Below, piece after piece: positions 25,637 to 34,991 of a stretch of 64,000 nt of DNA. This DNA is from Isoetes taiwanensis. Taxonomy: Eukaryota > Streptophyta > Lycopodiopsida > Isoetales > Isoetaceae. The notes beneath the pieces were generated by a model that was not told the DNA's origin, did no database searches, and was given only the letters and a program-made list of their open reading frames with translations. The stretch is from assembly GCA_021234155.1 (NCBI GenBank), contig JAJEKV010000035.1, positions 5,843,999 through 5,907,998 on the forward strand, given 5' to 3'. Numbering within the stretch: the first letter of the stretch is position 1; each line of letters opens with the position of its first letter. A program made the position numbers and the translations under genes.

Positions 25637-26739
25637 GGGCGCAAAGCCGTATTAAGATTTTATTTGATCAGCAAGTTTCTCTGCTATTTGGATAATCTAG
25701 TTACCTGTGTAAAAACTGGCCATTTTACATAACCTTCAGGAACTTTTCGCCAGTGTTTAAGATCTAATCCTCAATCCTTTTTTAATTTCTATACACTCTA
25801 TTTGCTCCCGCTTGCGTTGAATACCCAGGAACCTTGCTAAAGCGCCTTTGTACCAAGAAACTATAAGCTCTAGCGCCTTTGTCTGATCCTTGAAGAAACA
25901 AAGGCAGGCATCCGCAGCTCCCTTAGCGGCTTTTCCTTTGAAAGAGGGCTTTTAATCATAGTCGTTAATTCCCAATAAATATTCATCGTTAAATTAAATA
26001 ACCATGTTTTGCTTAGATTTCCATCTTTTCCATTATTATGAAAAAAAATAAACCCTTCAAGCTTTATAACTTCAACCAACATGGCATTGCTCCATTGATA
26101 GGGAACATTTTTAACTTACATGAAAATTTCCTAATATCGGTGTTTAAGTTACATTCTAGTCCTCGTAATAAATTACACGAAAAATTACCAGAAATTGTTC
26201 TGCCGCTCTAATCTAAATAGGTCAACATATGAATCAATTCTCCCGCAAACTTCACATTGCCACTGTAAATGTAAATCGAGGCCTAATAAAAGAGCCAAGG
26301 GAGAAATTATTGGCCTTCTTTCATTTTGTTCATGTTAACCCTCTCCTCTTTATTTAACTATTGTATATTTAACTATTGTTCGTAATCCTTAGAAAATGTT
26401 TGTGTCTTTTGATTCGTTTTATTGTTCAACAGGCTAATAAACGCTGATAAGTAAAAATTTTCTCTAGAGTGTTGTCTCCAAAATCGTTCCCTTCTTCTAA
26501 AAAGCCCCTCTTTTATGAGGCCCTTTGATTAAGGGCTCAAATGGAACTCTCTGGCCAGATCATAAATTTGGATCTAGTCGATCCCTAGTTTGATATATTG
26601 TTATTTGCTTCTAACTTTCTTTGTATAAACAATGAATGTGTTCATTGGCGACGTTGGCTTCCTTTTTTTCTAAGCAAGCATTGCATTGTCAAACGTTGGA
26701 CTTTAATAGTGGGTCCAACTGCACAGCTTTGAACTAAAG

Positions 26740-26783
26740 AAATGTTCGCGGCGGCCTTGGCCGCCACGATAAATTTCTTGTAG
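26740..26783 (-). repeat. Right 44 bp inverted repeat, CACTA-type terminus
   Basis: Ends CGATAAATTTCTTGTAG and is the inverted partner of 19620-19663 (43 of 44 matches). The three bases outside the two ends (AAC on the left, CTA on the right) do not match, so no target duplication supports a complete element. Confidence 0.65.
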
Positions 26784-27046
26784 TACTAATTCATCATGAA
26801 ATGCTTACGCATAACCTTTAAGTTTTCTAAAATTTGACAGAACATTGTCAAAATCCACCATTCTAGATTAATACCACCGTTTCTCGTGTTTTTCTTATGC
26901 AGACTATATTATGAAGTAAGAAATAGACAGATATTCTGACGCAAAGAGAGCTAATGTTGGCACAAAATTGAAACACAATTGACGAACGCACGATACAACA
27001 ACATCATAATGGATGACACAATACGTGCATAAAACTTTCAAATAGA

Positions 27047-29259
27047 CTAGTAATGGTGCCCAGCGTTGCTGGGCAAATGTTGGGAACATTTGTGGATGGA
27101 AACCTATTCAGCTCAGACTCATTAACCAAGTCCATCATATCTAGGCTATAAGAGGTTTTTGTGCATTTGATAACCTTCCCTTTGCTCTATCCTGCATATC
27201 CTTTTTTCCTCATTTTCTTACACACTTTCTTTTTTCCCCTTTCTTATTTTTCCTGCACATTTACTTTTCTCCTTCTCTCTCTTTTTTTTTTCTTTTCTTT
27301 TTTACCCTCTTCTCCCTCCTCTTTTCCTTCCTTTTCTCCTTCTCATTTTTCCCTTTCCCTTTCCCTTTTTTTGTGGCTTTTTTTCCTTCCCTTTTCAATT
27401 TGTCTCCACCCTTCCCATTTTTCTCATGCTCTTTTTTTCCCTTTCCAGCCTCCCTTTTTCTTTTTTCCTTTTCCTTCTTTTTTATCATTTCCCCACCCTT
27501 TCCCTTTTTCCCGTGCCCTTTTCCTCTTTCCTTCCCCCCTTCCTTTTCTCTTTCCCTTTCCTTTTTCCTTTTCCCTTTTTCCCATGTATTTTTCCATTCC
27601 CTTTTTTCCACTTTTTTTTACTTGCCTTTTCTTCCGCCTTTCCCTACCCTCTTCCCCTTTTCCCCGTCCCTATTCCCCTTTTTTTCTTTTTCTTTTCCCT
27701 TTCCCCATGCTCTTTTTCCCTTTATTTTTACCCTTTCCTCACCCTTTCCCTCTTCCAGTTTTTTCTGTGCCCTTTTTCCCTTCCTCTTTTCCATTTTCCC
27801 TCCTTATTCCTCATGTTTTTTTTTCTTTCCCCTCCCCCCTTCCTTTTCTCTTTCCCTTTCCTTTTTCCTTTTCCCTTTTTCCCATGTATTTTTCCATTCC
27901 CTTTTTTTCCACTTTTTTTTACTTGCCTTTTCTTCCGCCTTTCCCTACCCTCTTCCCCTTTTTCCATTTTCTTCTTCCTTTTTTCTCATGCCTTTTTTCC
28001 TTTCCTTCCCCCCTTTCCGCCTCCCTTTTTCTTTTTCCCTTTCCTTCTTTTTTTATCATTTCCCCACCCTTTCCCTTTTTCCCGTGCCCTTTTCCTCTTT
28101 CCTTCCCCCCTTCCTTTTCTCTTTCCCTTTCCTTTTTCCTTTTCCCTTTTTCCCATGTATTTTTCCATTCCCTTTTTTTCCACTTTTTTTTACTTGCCTT
28201 TTCTTTCGCCTTTCCCTACCCTCTTCCCCTTTTCCCCGTCCCTATTCCCCTTTTTTTCTTTTTCTTTTCCCTTTCCCCATGCTCTTTTTCCCTTTATTTT
28301 TACCCTTTCCTCACCCTTTCCCTCTTCCAGTTTTTTCTGTGCCCTTTTTCCCTTCCTCTTTTCCATTTTCCCTCCTTATTCCTCATGTTCTTTTTTCTTT
28401 CCCTTTTCGCCTCCCATTTCCTTTTTCCTCTTCCTTCTTTTTTTCATCCTTTTCTCTTTTTCCATGCCCTTTTCCTCTTTTCCCTTTTTTTTTGCTTCTC
28501 TCTTTTCCTTTCCATTTTTCCACACCTTTTTCCATTCCATTTTCCACCTTTTTCACATGCCCTTTTTCCTCCTTTTCCCACCCTCTTCCCTTTTTCCCTT
28601 TTCCTCTTTTCCTATTCCATGTTTTTCATTTCTCTTTTTTTTTTTCGCTTTTCCCTTTTCCTTTTTTTTCCATCTCTTTTCCCTTTCTTTTTTTTTTTTT
28701 CCTTTCCTCACCCTTTTCCTCTTCTGTTACCACTTTCTCCCTCTCCCTTTTCCTCATGCCCTTTTCCTTTTTAGCCTCCTTTTTCCTTTTCCTTCCCTTT
28801 CTATTTTTCCATGCCCTTTTTCCTTCTCTCCATCATTCTTATCTTCCCCTTTTTCCTTAGTCACCCTTTCCATCTTCACCTTTTTCCGGGTTGCCCTATT
28901 TTTTCTTCCTTTTCCTCCCTTCCCCTTTTCTTTTTCCCTTATTCTGTCCTCACCCTTTCCCCCTTTTCCTTTTCATAGTGTCCTTTTTTCCTTCCTTTTT
29001 CTCCCTTTCTTTTTCTTTCCCTTTTTCGTGCTCTTTTCCCTTTCCTTTTCCCTTCTCCGTCTTTCCCTTTTTACGTGCCTTTTGCCTCTCACTTTGCCCT
29101 TTTCTACGCCATTTTCCCTTTCCTCGGAGATCGAGCATGGCCAATCACGGTGGTGGGAAGTTGTGCAATAAATCTCGGCCTTCGAATGCAATCAGACGAT
29201 CTCAACTATCTAAATTAGGGTTTGATTGAAGACATACGCTAAAACTTTATAATATAAGA
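27047..29259 (-). mobile_element. Non-autonomous Helitron with purine-rich body, copy 1
   Basis: Read on the minus strand the element starts TCTTATATTATAAAG directly after an A (complement of the T at 29260). It ends with the stem-loop GCCCAGCAACGCTGGGC (7 bp stem, 3-base loop; 27058-27074), seven bases, then CTAG next to a T (complement of A at 27046). A 5' TC, a 3' hairpin followed by CTRR, and insertion between A and T without duplication are the defining features of Helitrons. The body, 27160-29130, is almost pure pyrimidine on the plus strand (purine in element orientation). The huge Phe/Leu/Ser/Pro frames there are compositional artefacts. No Rep/helicase frame is present. A second copy of near-equal length lies at 34992-37202 in the opposite orientation. 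Confidence 0.87.
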
Positions 29260-29533
29260 TGATGTTATAATGACACAACACTACTTAAATACTAGACGCA
29301 AACTTTTCAAAAGTAGTGGCACAAATGTTGTTATTATAGATGTTATAAGGTCTACTATAAAATCGTCACATGGCTTTCAAACTACTGACGCTACATGTGA
29401 CGGAATCATATTGACACTAACTTTGACACAATCCTTTAAGTTTGTGTCACATTCTAGGTTCTGACACAAACTTGACGCACCTTAAAAGGTAGTGACGCAG
29501 GATTTGACGCAAAAGGCATGTCCTCTTGTAGTG
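29260..29533. mobile_element. Right-end fragment of another CACTA-type element
   Basis: The segment ends in CTCTTGTAGTG, the complement of CACTACAAGAG. It is preceded by short repeats of TGACGCA and TGACACAAACTTGACGCACC, a typical subterminal pattern. Related TGACGCAAAG and TTGACGAACG words occur left of the Helitron around 26935-26990, so the Helitron probably landed in this element. The matching left end was not found. Confidence 0.5.
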
Positions 29534-29534
29534 G

Positions 29535-29622
29535 CATATCCTAGGCATATGCCAGCATATACCTGGATATGCCCACAAACCCACATAAGCGAGGGTTTGC
29601 CCCCCCTAGGGGCAACCCAAAA
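29535..29622 (-). repeat. Dispersed repeat, inverted partner of 62264-62348
   Basis: About 85 bases, including ATACCTGGATATGCCCACAA, then ACCCACATAA and CGAGGGTTTGCCCC, followed by TAGGGGCAACCCAAAAA, match the complement of 62264-62348 with only a few differences. GCATATGC-type palindromes occur at one edge. It is probably a piece of a repeated element. Confidence 0.7.
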
Positions 29623-30300
29623 AGAAAGTCTAAGAAAACCAGAAAAGAAAACAAATAAGGAAGAACTATTACACCTCTTTCTTGGATGCCATTCCTCAAA
29701 TACACTTGCGAGGAACCCTCAAAGCTACACATGCAGCACAAAAGCTTCGAATCTAAGCTCCAAACTAACATGCAACACCTTAAAACCTGCAGATCTAAAA
29801 CAGAAACCACTTTTAGATCATCACCACTTTTAGCACAAAAACCTCGATCTTCAAGATGCAAGCCGAGAAATGAAGGCGCTACCAACAAAAACAAGGTGCC
29901 GGCTCATGTACCAGCCAAGAAACAGCTCTGGGACTCGCCGATCTTTCAAAACTAAAATGCAACATTAGAATCTGACTAAGACTCACTGCAACAACTCAAA
30001 ACCCGAACATCTACCACAGAAACCTCGATGTTCACCTCTTTTAGCACAAAAATCATCCGATCTTTTAAACCTTCAAGATGTTACCGAAAAATGAAGGCGC
30101 TAATGAGAAAAACAAGGCGATGGCTCATAAACAAGCCTAGAAACAAGTCTAGGACATGGCTGGAGAGGAAACAAGAAGATATGAGACTCTGGAGCTATTG
30201 CCGGACCGCCATAGCCGCAGACGCAAAAGGAGGAAGAACAGTGACGTCGAAAGTATTTTATTTGCTGACGTGGCAGAATTACACGTTAGCAGCCTTCACG
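29623..30300. other. Upstream region of the PPR gene with a diverged duplication
   Basis: Two related blocks of roughly 150 bp, at about 29795-29935 and 30015-30150, share ACCTCGAT, CTTTTAGCACAAAAA, CTTCAAGATG, AATGAAGGCGCTA and AAAACAAGG. The frame starting at 29492 is open for 113 codons but has no recognisable domain. No promoter element could be fixed. Confidence 0.4.
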
Positions 30301-30310
30301 TTATGCCAAA

Positions 30311-30401
30311 GGCTCCTTGGGCAACATTCAAGGCTATCAAGTGTGCCTCTGCGCTCCGCGCATCGGCACACTTTCCAGCCCTGAATGTTGCCCAAGGGGC
30401 C
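30311..30401 (+). repeat. Long imperfect foldback (37 bp arms), pre-miRNA-like
   Basis: Arm 1 (30311-30347, starting GGCTCCTTGGGCAACATTCA) pairs with arm 2 (30365-30401, ending TGAATGTTGCCCAAGGGGCC). About 32 of 37 positions are complementary, with G:U or mismatch at the rest, around a 17-base loop. Flanking bases add weaker pairing. The size fits a plant miRNA precursor or a small MITE remnant. I do not recognise a known mature miRNA in it, so the RNA-gene reading is only a possibility. Confidence 0.5.
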
Positions 30402-30828
30402 TTTCCCTTATACGTAGAACATCTCAAGGGATAAAGGGACCTACAACTTCGTTCCTCTGCCCGAGCACAAAATACAAGTACGTTTAGCCAGTGAAAGAAG
30501 ACGACATCGGCATTTGCCATAGATAGAACACAAAAAAACAAGGTGCAAAGTCAGTGGAGAGAAGAAACCACTGCGATTTGCTGTTAGAACCCGAAAAAAA
30601 AATAGGTATAGCATGAGGGTTGAGAAATATTATGGCAATACTTAGAAATCAGTTGGTAACTTAAGACGACCAAAACAAGGTTACTGGTCTGAAAGAATAT
30701 TTCTAGGAATATTTCAAGGGGTTACTCTGTTTGAGTTGGTCGGCTGATAACGGCTATGGCTATTTCAACCTCTGCTCAAGGAATCACAGACCAATTTCTA
30801 TTGTACATTTCACTTATGCACAATTGGT

Positions 30829-30861
30829 ATGGTCAGAAATTCAGAGATGAAGTGGCAAAGT
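30829..30861 (+). pseudogene. PPR gene, 5' end (codons 1-11), split by a retrotransposon
   Basis: This short piece supplies ATG and ten further codons (MVRNSEMKWQS). The frame is open upstream to a TAA near 30748, and this is its first ATG. It ends with AAAGT, the target-site duplication of the gag-only retrotransposon. The second AAAGT is at 56861-56865, and the codon series continues in frame at 56866 with LGPSKSNAYILLQQC. The in-frame join is strong evidence that this is the interrupted N-terminus of the gene. No clear organelle-targeting peptide can be judged from 11 codons. Confidence 0.6.
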
Positions 30862-31061
30862 TGTTGAGGATGATCTTGCACCTCTTGGTGTGGATCGATG
30901 ATGTGGCATGCCCTTTGGGTTGAATGGTCATCTCTCCAAGAGACACATCTCCATGATCAGACACACCTCTTCATAATCCATCTTATAAATGTACAAGCCA
31001 AGGCTGGGGCTATTCCAGTCACTCAGATCAATTTATGCTTCCGCTATTCATATTTGTGAGA
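30862..31061 (+). repeat. 5' LTR of the gag-only retrotransposon
   Basis: 200 bp, TGTTGAGG to TTTGTGAGA. It contains TTATAAATG as a possible TATA element. Nearly identical to 56661-56860. Confidence 0.93.
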
Positions 31062-31074
31062 TGGTATCAGAGCC
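31062..31074 (+). other. Primer-binding site of the gag-only element (tRNA-Met type)
   Basis: TGGTATCAGAGCC directly follows the LTR and matches the usual plant initiator-Met tRNA 3' complement. Confidence 0.85.
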
Positions 31075-31361
31075 TCAGGCTTGAAATCTTGGGCATACAA
31101 GAAGGAGATTCGACAAAGGAAGAAATCAAATCAGAAGAAATGTAAGAGCCAAAATCTTCTAAACCTTGGAGGGCGATCACTCTCTGATTGTGCCTGCACG
31201 AGGTTGGCTGCCGGTAGATCTTCAGCCGATAGATCTTCTGTTGGTGTCGTATGCCTCAAAAGCCACGTTTGAGGATGCCAATAATAACTTTTGGTAACGA
31301 TTAGATATTTTGTTACTAAAATAGTTTGCTTATTAAACAATTATAAATATCATTGGAAACC

Positions 31362-31604
31362 ATGGATACTCTATCCAAGGGTAAATATTATGTGATCGAA
31401 AAATTCAACGGCGAAAACTTCCACATTTGGCAAGTCAAGATGAAGTTCCATCTAATCGAGAAAGATTTATTCGGAGTCGTCGATGGTTTTGAGAAGAAAC
31501 CAAGTGATGCTGCCGAGCTTGTGAAATGAGAATTAAAGAATAAAAAAGCTATGGCCATGATTGGATTGGGATTAGGAGACTCGCAAATTCACCATGTGGA
31601 TTTC
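31362..31604 (+). pseudogene. Copia-type gag, N-terminal part
   Basis: Starts MDTLSKGKYYVIEKFNGENF and continues with the W-x(2)-KMKFHLIEKDLFGVVDG pattern typical of plant Copia gag (UBN2-like capsid domain). One TGA (probably TGG) interrupts it after about 58 codons. It stops at 31604 within the ATTTC duplication of the inserted gypsy element. The same frame resumes at 55910 (SKSARDIRNALDQIFG). Confidence 0.85.
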
Positions 31605-33240
31605 TGTGACGGTCCAGGGGAATATACGTCATAAATACGTATATTCCTGGATCCGTCACTATACAAGTCTATCATTCATAGCCTTGTATACCATAGGGTG
31701 TGGCACTAGGGGGCATGGCCAAGTTATTCTCATAACTTAGCCAACCATAGGTTTAGACCATTATCCACGTGGCCTTAACCTATTGGGCACCCGCCACACA
31801 GGACTCACCCGATTGGTGCCACGTGGCATCCTAGGTGGACCTAGCTTATATAGGCCTAAACCCTAACCCTAGGCCTCTTTCCAGCCCTAGCACCCAGAGA
31901 CTCACCTACTCGTTCGGAAACCCCGTTTGAACATGGATTTGTTATTGGCATAGGTCGGTGCGGCAGCCCGGCAGGTAGACTCATTCTTGGAGTAGGGAGC
32001 GACTTGTGAGTCGAAGACCATGGGGCGCGCGGATGCGGAGGGAGAGCATCGGGAGCGGGTATGTAGAATAGTAGTCGTGATAGCTTATCTGGAATTAGCA
32101 TTCCAGATATGCTAGTATCTTGTATCTAGAGTAGAGCCATCCTAGAGCCCATATTCAACATCTTGAACCCTAATCAAGGAACCCTAACTATTAGTTAGAT
32201 TTGTATGATTAGGTTAAGATGTTCTTCTTATGATTATTCTCATGATGTGATGATTATGGATGTTGGTTGATCTTGTTTGCTCCTCTTGTATTGGGAAGGG
32301 GGATAGAGACCTAGAGCCATATGTAGTATGCTCCTAGAGTAGATCCCTTAGTTCCTATTAGTTGCGGCCTGTGCATAGGAGCCCACCAGGCTATTGAGGC
32401 TATGATATGACTCAGCACCATACAATGGGGCTAGAGGGAAAGTGGAGGGAGGATCCCTGCTTGGGAGTGGGGGGCCGGGGGATCCCATAGTGGGCTAGGC
32501 TTATGGTCGGTCACTTGCCGTGTGGGCGAGCATGGGTCCGACACACCTCTGGGGCAATGGTGTCCCTGCCTCTCGAGCTGCAAGTGTCAGCTTGGCTCTC
32601 GTTTTGGGGGTTGGTGGGGTGCGAATCGTGTGTCGCCCGCGATTCTCTAGCGCCCACGGCACCTCTAGATCCGGGAAGGGGAGATGCAACCCTTCTGCCT
32701 CATCGGACCGGGGAGATGCAACTGGAGTAGTCCCGATGGGTGATGCCATGGGATTGCGTGTCAGGAAGGCTAGAGTCCTGTCGAGCCTGATTTAGCCCAT
32801 CGCAAAGTATGCGGGGAGGGGCGGATGGAGTGGTCAACCCTAGCCATTGTTCTATGCCGGCCCCGCCATTGCCATGACTCGATTACGCTCTATCTTGAGG
32901 CCTAGCCGGTCGGTCATCCTCCTTACAGTGCGGAAGGCGAGGTAGGAGCTCTCATGTTTTCACGGTTTGTGCTTATCATCTTTGTATTGGTATATCGTGA
33001 TGCACTACCCCTCGAGGTAGTATTTGTATATGTTGATGCTAGTTACGGCGTGTTATCGCTTCCATTTGTTATAGGAGCCCATAGGGGAAAGGCGCAAAGA
33101 CACCTTAGGTGTTCCCTCCCGCACTAAGGGTCACCTCCGAGTGCGGGGAGGCGGAGGGGCCCGTGCGGTTGTTGGCTTTGGGATGGGGGATTTCTGCCGA
33201 GTGTACGGGTGGATGCCGTATGTTTAGCGGGGGCGTCACA
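31605..33240 (+). repeat. 5' LTR of the chromovirus
   Basis: 1636 bp with short inverted ends TGTGACG/CGTCACA. AT-rich stretches such as 32105-32290 are practically identical to the 3' LTR, while GC-rich stretches carry many small indels. It drives transcription of the element; the likely promoter is listed separately. Confidence 0.95.
31817..31866 (+). promoter_or_regulatory. LTR promoter: palindromic G-box, TATA box, telo-box
   Basis: TGCCACGTGGCA (31817-31828) is a perfect G-box palindrome; a second CCACGTGG lies near 31765. CTTATATAGG (31845-31854) is a good TATA element. It is followed at once by AAACCCTAA (31858-31866), the plant telo-box, within a short CCTAAACCCTAACCCTAGG run. The same arrangement is kept in the 3' LTR (54478-54527). 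Plant telo-boxes near start sites are known from ribosomal-protein and cell-cycle genes. Their role here is inferred. Confidence 0.6.
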
Positions 33241-33241
33241 A

Positions 33242-33260
33242 TGGTATCGAGGCGATGTTC
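33242..33260 (+). other. Primer-binding site of the chromovirus
   Basis: TGGTATCGAGGCG lies one base after the LTR. It resembles the Met-tRNA site TGGTATCAGAGC with CAGAG changed to CGAGG, either a variant or a sequence error. Confidence 0.65.
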
Positions 33261-33716
33261 TTGGTTGACCAAGAACTAGCATCGACCATAACCATGAAGT
33301 AGTCTAACAGGCCTATAGGGGTGTGAAATAAACATTTCCACCATTGAACCCTTGAAAAAAGGGGAAAATTTTTTTCTCCTAGGTAGTGGGTCGGGGACTT
33401 AGGTTAAGTGTTAGACGAAGGTTGGAGTGAGTCAAACTCATCTTCTAGTAAATTTGGAGTGAAAATTATGCATCTGCATCAAAATTCACCTAAAATGGGT
33501 AGAAGAATCATGCCAATCGGGAGACCAGTGAAAAATGGCGCAATTCATAATTAGCACTTCAAACCATTAGAGAAATTCGAAAATTTAAATATAATATCAA
33601 TTAATATAGGTTAATATATATATTAATAGTTAAATAATTACTAAATATGGTGTAATTAATAAGGGGGCTAATAAATAGGGGGTAATTATGGTAGGAGAGA
33701 ATATTCCGGGGACCCT

Positions 33717-33819
33717 CCTTTTAAAAATATCGACACCTCATTCTCTCTCTCCAACCCTTCATCTTCACCTCTCTCTTGCTTTCGAAATTTTTACGTCACC
33801 CATTTCCGAACCACAAGAT
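33717..33819 (+). promoter_or_regulatory. Possible promoter and leader of the H3-like ORF
   Basis: TTTTAAAAATATCG (about 33719-33732) is TATA-like and is followed by a CATTCTCTCTCTCC pyrimidine-rich leader up to the ATG at 33820. The spacing to the ATG (about 90 bases) is normal for a plant gene. There is no direct evidence of use. Confidence 0.35.
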
Positions 33820-34932
33820 ATGGCACGCACCAAACAAACCTACAGAAGCCGGACCAAGACCCACCCTCTCCATGGTGCGTGCGGCCGAGGGCGACATGTG
33901 AAGAAGATCCCGAGCACCTCCAGGAGCCAAGAAAGGGGAAGAGGAGCTTCCCCCGGCGGCGGCGGCGGGGGGCGATATATCGTATCCGCGATGCGCCGAG
34001 GAGAGCCCCAGCGGCGGCTTCGTCATCGGGGAGGCACCACAGAGAATCAGATGAGTCCCGCCGCCGGGCCCCTCGGACCGAGATGGAGGAACGAGGTTGA
34101 AGAAACGAGGTGGAGCAAAGACCACCACCGAGGCACCGACAAAGCGGGCCTTCAGGCCTTAAAAAAGAAGGGGAAGGAAAAAAAGTCAGCGGAGTGGCCA
34201 GAAGGAGAGGGAGCCGCCCGGGAAGAAGCCGGGAGTGGGAGAGGGATGGGGGAGCAGGAGAGGCGGACCAAGAGGAGGCGGCGGCCCCGCCCGGGGCCGT
34301 CGTTATAGAAGAGCCCCGGGCGGGAGGAGGAGCACCAACGAGGGGCGGCGAGGCGAGGAGAAGAAGGGGAGGGGGACCGGCGCTGAGGCCACCCTGCACC
34401 CTAAGTGGCCGGAACCACCTAAGGTGGTGAAGAAGCAAAAGGTAGAGGCGGGCATTCGCGCTCCAAAGACGGCCGCGAAGGTTTAAAGCGCAAGATGGTG
34501 GCATACAAGGAGTACCTTCTGGCCGTTGGGCCTAGGTACACAATGAGTGGTATTGCCGCCAGAGGTGCACAAGGTCGTGGAGAGGTAAGCTAACCAGCCC
34601 AAGCCACCCCCAGGCGGAGAAAAACCCAAGAGGGTTCACCCGCGGGCGAATAGCACATACGCCGAGGTGTTTTGGGAGATTCGCACTTCGAGATGTGCAC
34701 GAATCTCCGATAAGGAAGGCCCTTCGGAAGTCTCCTTAGAGAGGTTTTGCAGCAGTTCCGGACCGATTATAGGGTTACCCCTCTGATGACCCGGGCTCTG
34801 CAAGAGGCTTCCGAAGCAGAGCTGGTCCAGCTCTTCGAGGAAGGGAACCTCTGCGCTATCCATGCTAAGAGAGTTACCCTTATGCCCAAGGATATTCACT
34901 TAGCACGGAGGATTCGCAGAGAGAGGCCTTAG
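33820..34932 (+). pseudogene. Histone H3-like protein with expanded basic tail, carried by the chromovirus
   Basis: The ATG at 33820 starts MARTKQTYRSRTKTHP, and residues 2-7 are the invariant H3 N-terminus ARTKQT. A long GC-rich region coding Arg, Lys, Gly, Glu and Pro follows, in a frame open to 34308. After breaks, 34622-34670 reads KPKRVHPRANSTYAEVFWEIR, in the position of the H3 alpha-N region (KPHRYRPG..ALREIR). The last 60 codons end [20 protein letters not shown] and [16 protein letters not shown], stopping at 34932; this is the H3 alpha2-alpha3 segment, closely matching canonical H3. H3 is a nucleosome core protein of about 136 residues. This one would be about 350 because of the tail. 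A TTTTAAAAATAT element and CT-rich leader lie about 100 bases upstream of the ATG. Several frame breaks separate the parts, so in this copy it is a pseudogene or error-laden. It could be a captured H3 gene belonging to the element family or a chance retrocopy. Confidence 0.75.
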
Positions 34933-34991
34933 GCCTCAAATTTTGTAAATTTTGTTAGGAAAGCTAAATTTTCATGTAACTATGTTTCTTA

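Larger units (their letters stand above)
19664..26739. other. Interior of the putative degenerate CACTA element, gene-poor
   Basis: About 7 kb without a recognisable gene. It contains the duplications at 22365-24240 and 25471-25636, listed separately. It also contains a stretch near 22040-22270 where the phrase TTGGAAAGCT follows GGGCTCG or GGGCTTG twice, resembling plant LTR sequence, and a small GGC run near 23155. No transposase frame was seen, so the element, if real, is a shell filled with other repeats. Confidence 0.35.

Noticed and set aside
27161-29229. Very long frames (500-580 codons) on the plus strand, mirrored by 460-600 codon frames on the minus strand at 35022-36879
   Set aside because: They come from a pyrimidine tract that lacks stop codons by composition. 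All three frames stay open and read as Phe/Leu/Ser/Pro mixtures. They are Helitron filler, not genes.
30156-30541. Overlapping frames of 80-118 codons around 30028-30541 on both strands
   Set aside because: They overlap the long foldback, whose inverted symmetry keeps both strands open. No domain or plausible start context was seen.
31858-31875. Interstitial telomere repeat in the LTR
   Set aside because: Only about two CCCTAA units are present, which is better explained as a telo-box promoter motif than as telomeric DNA.
33791-34504. 237-codon minus-strand frame across the GC-rich H3-like tail
   Set aside because: It is the antisense of an Arg/Gly/Glu-rich coding stretch with few stops; no domain, and the plus strand has the ARTKQT start.
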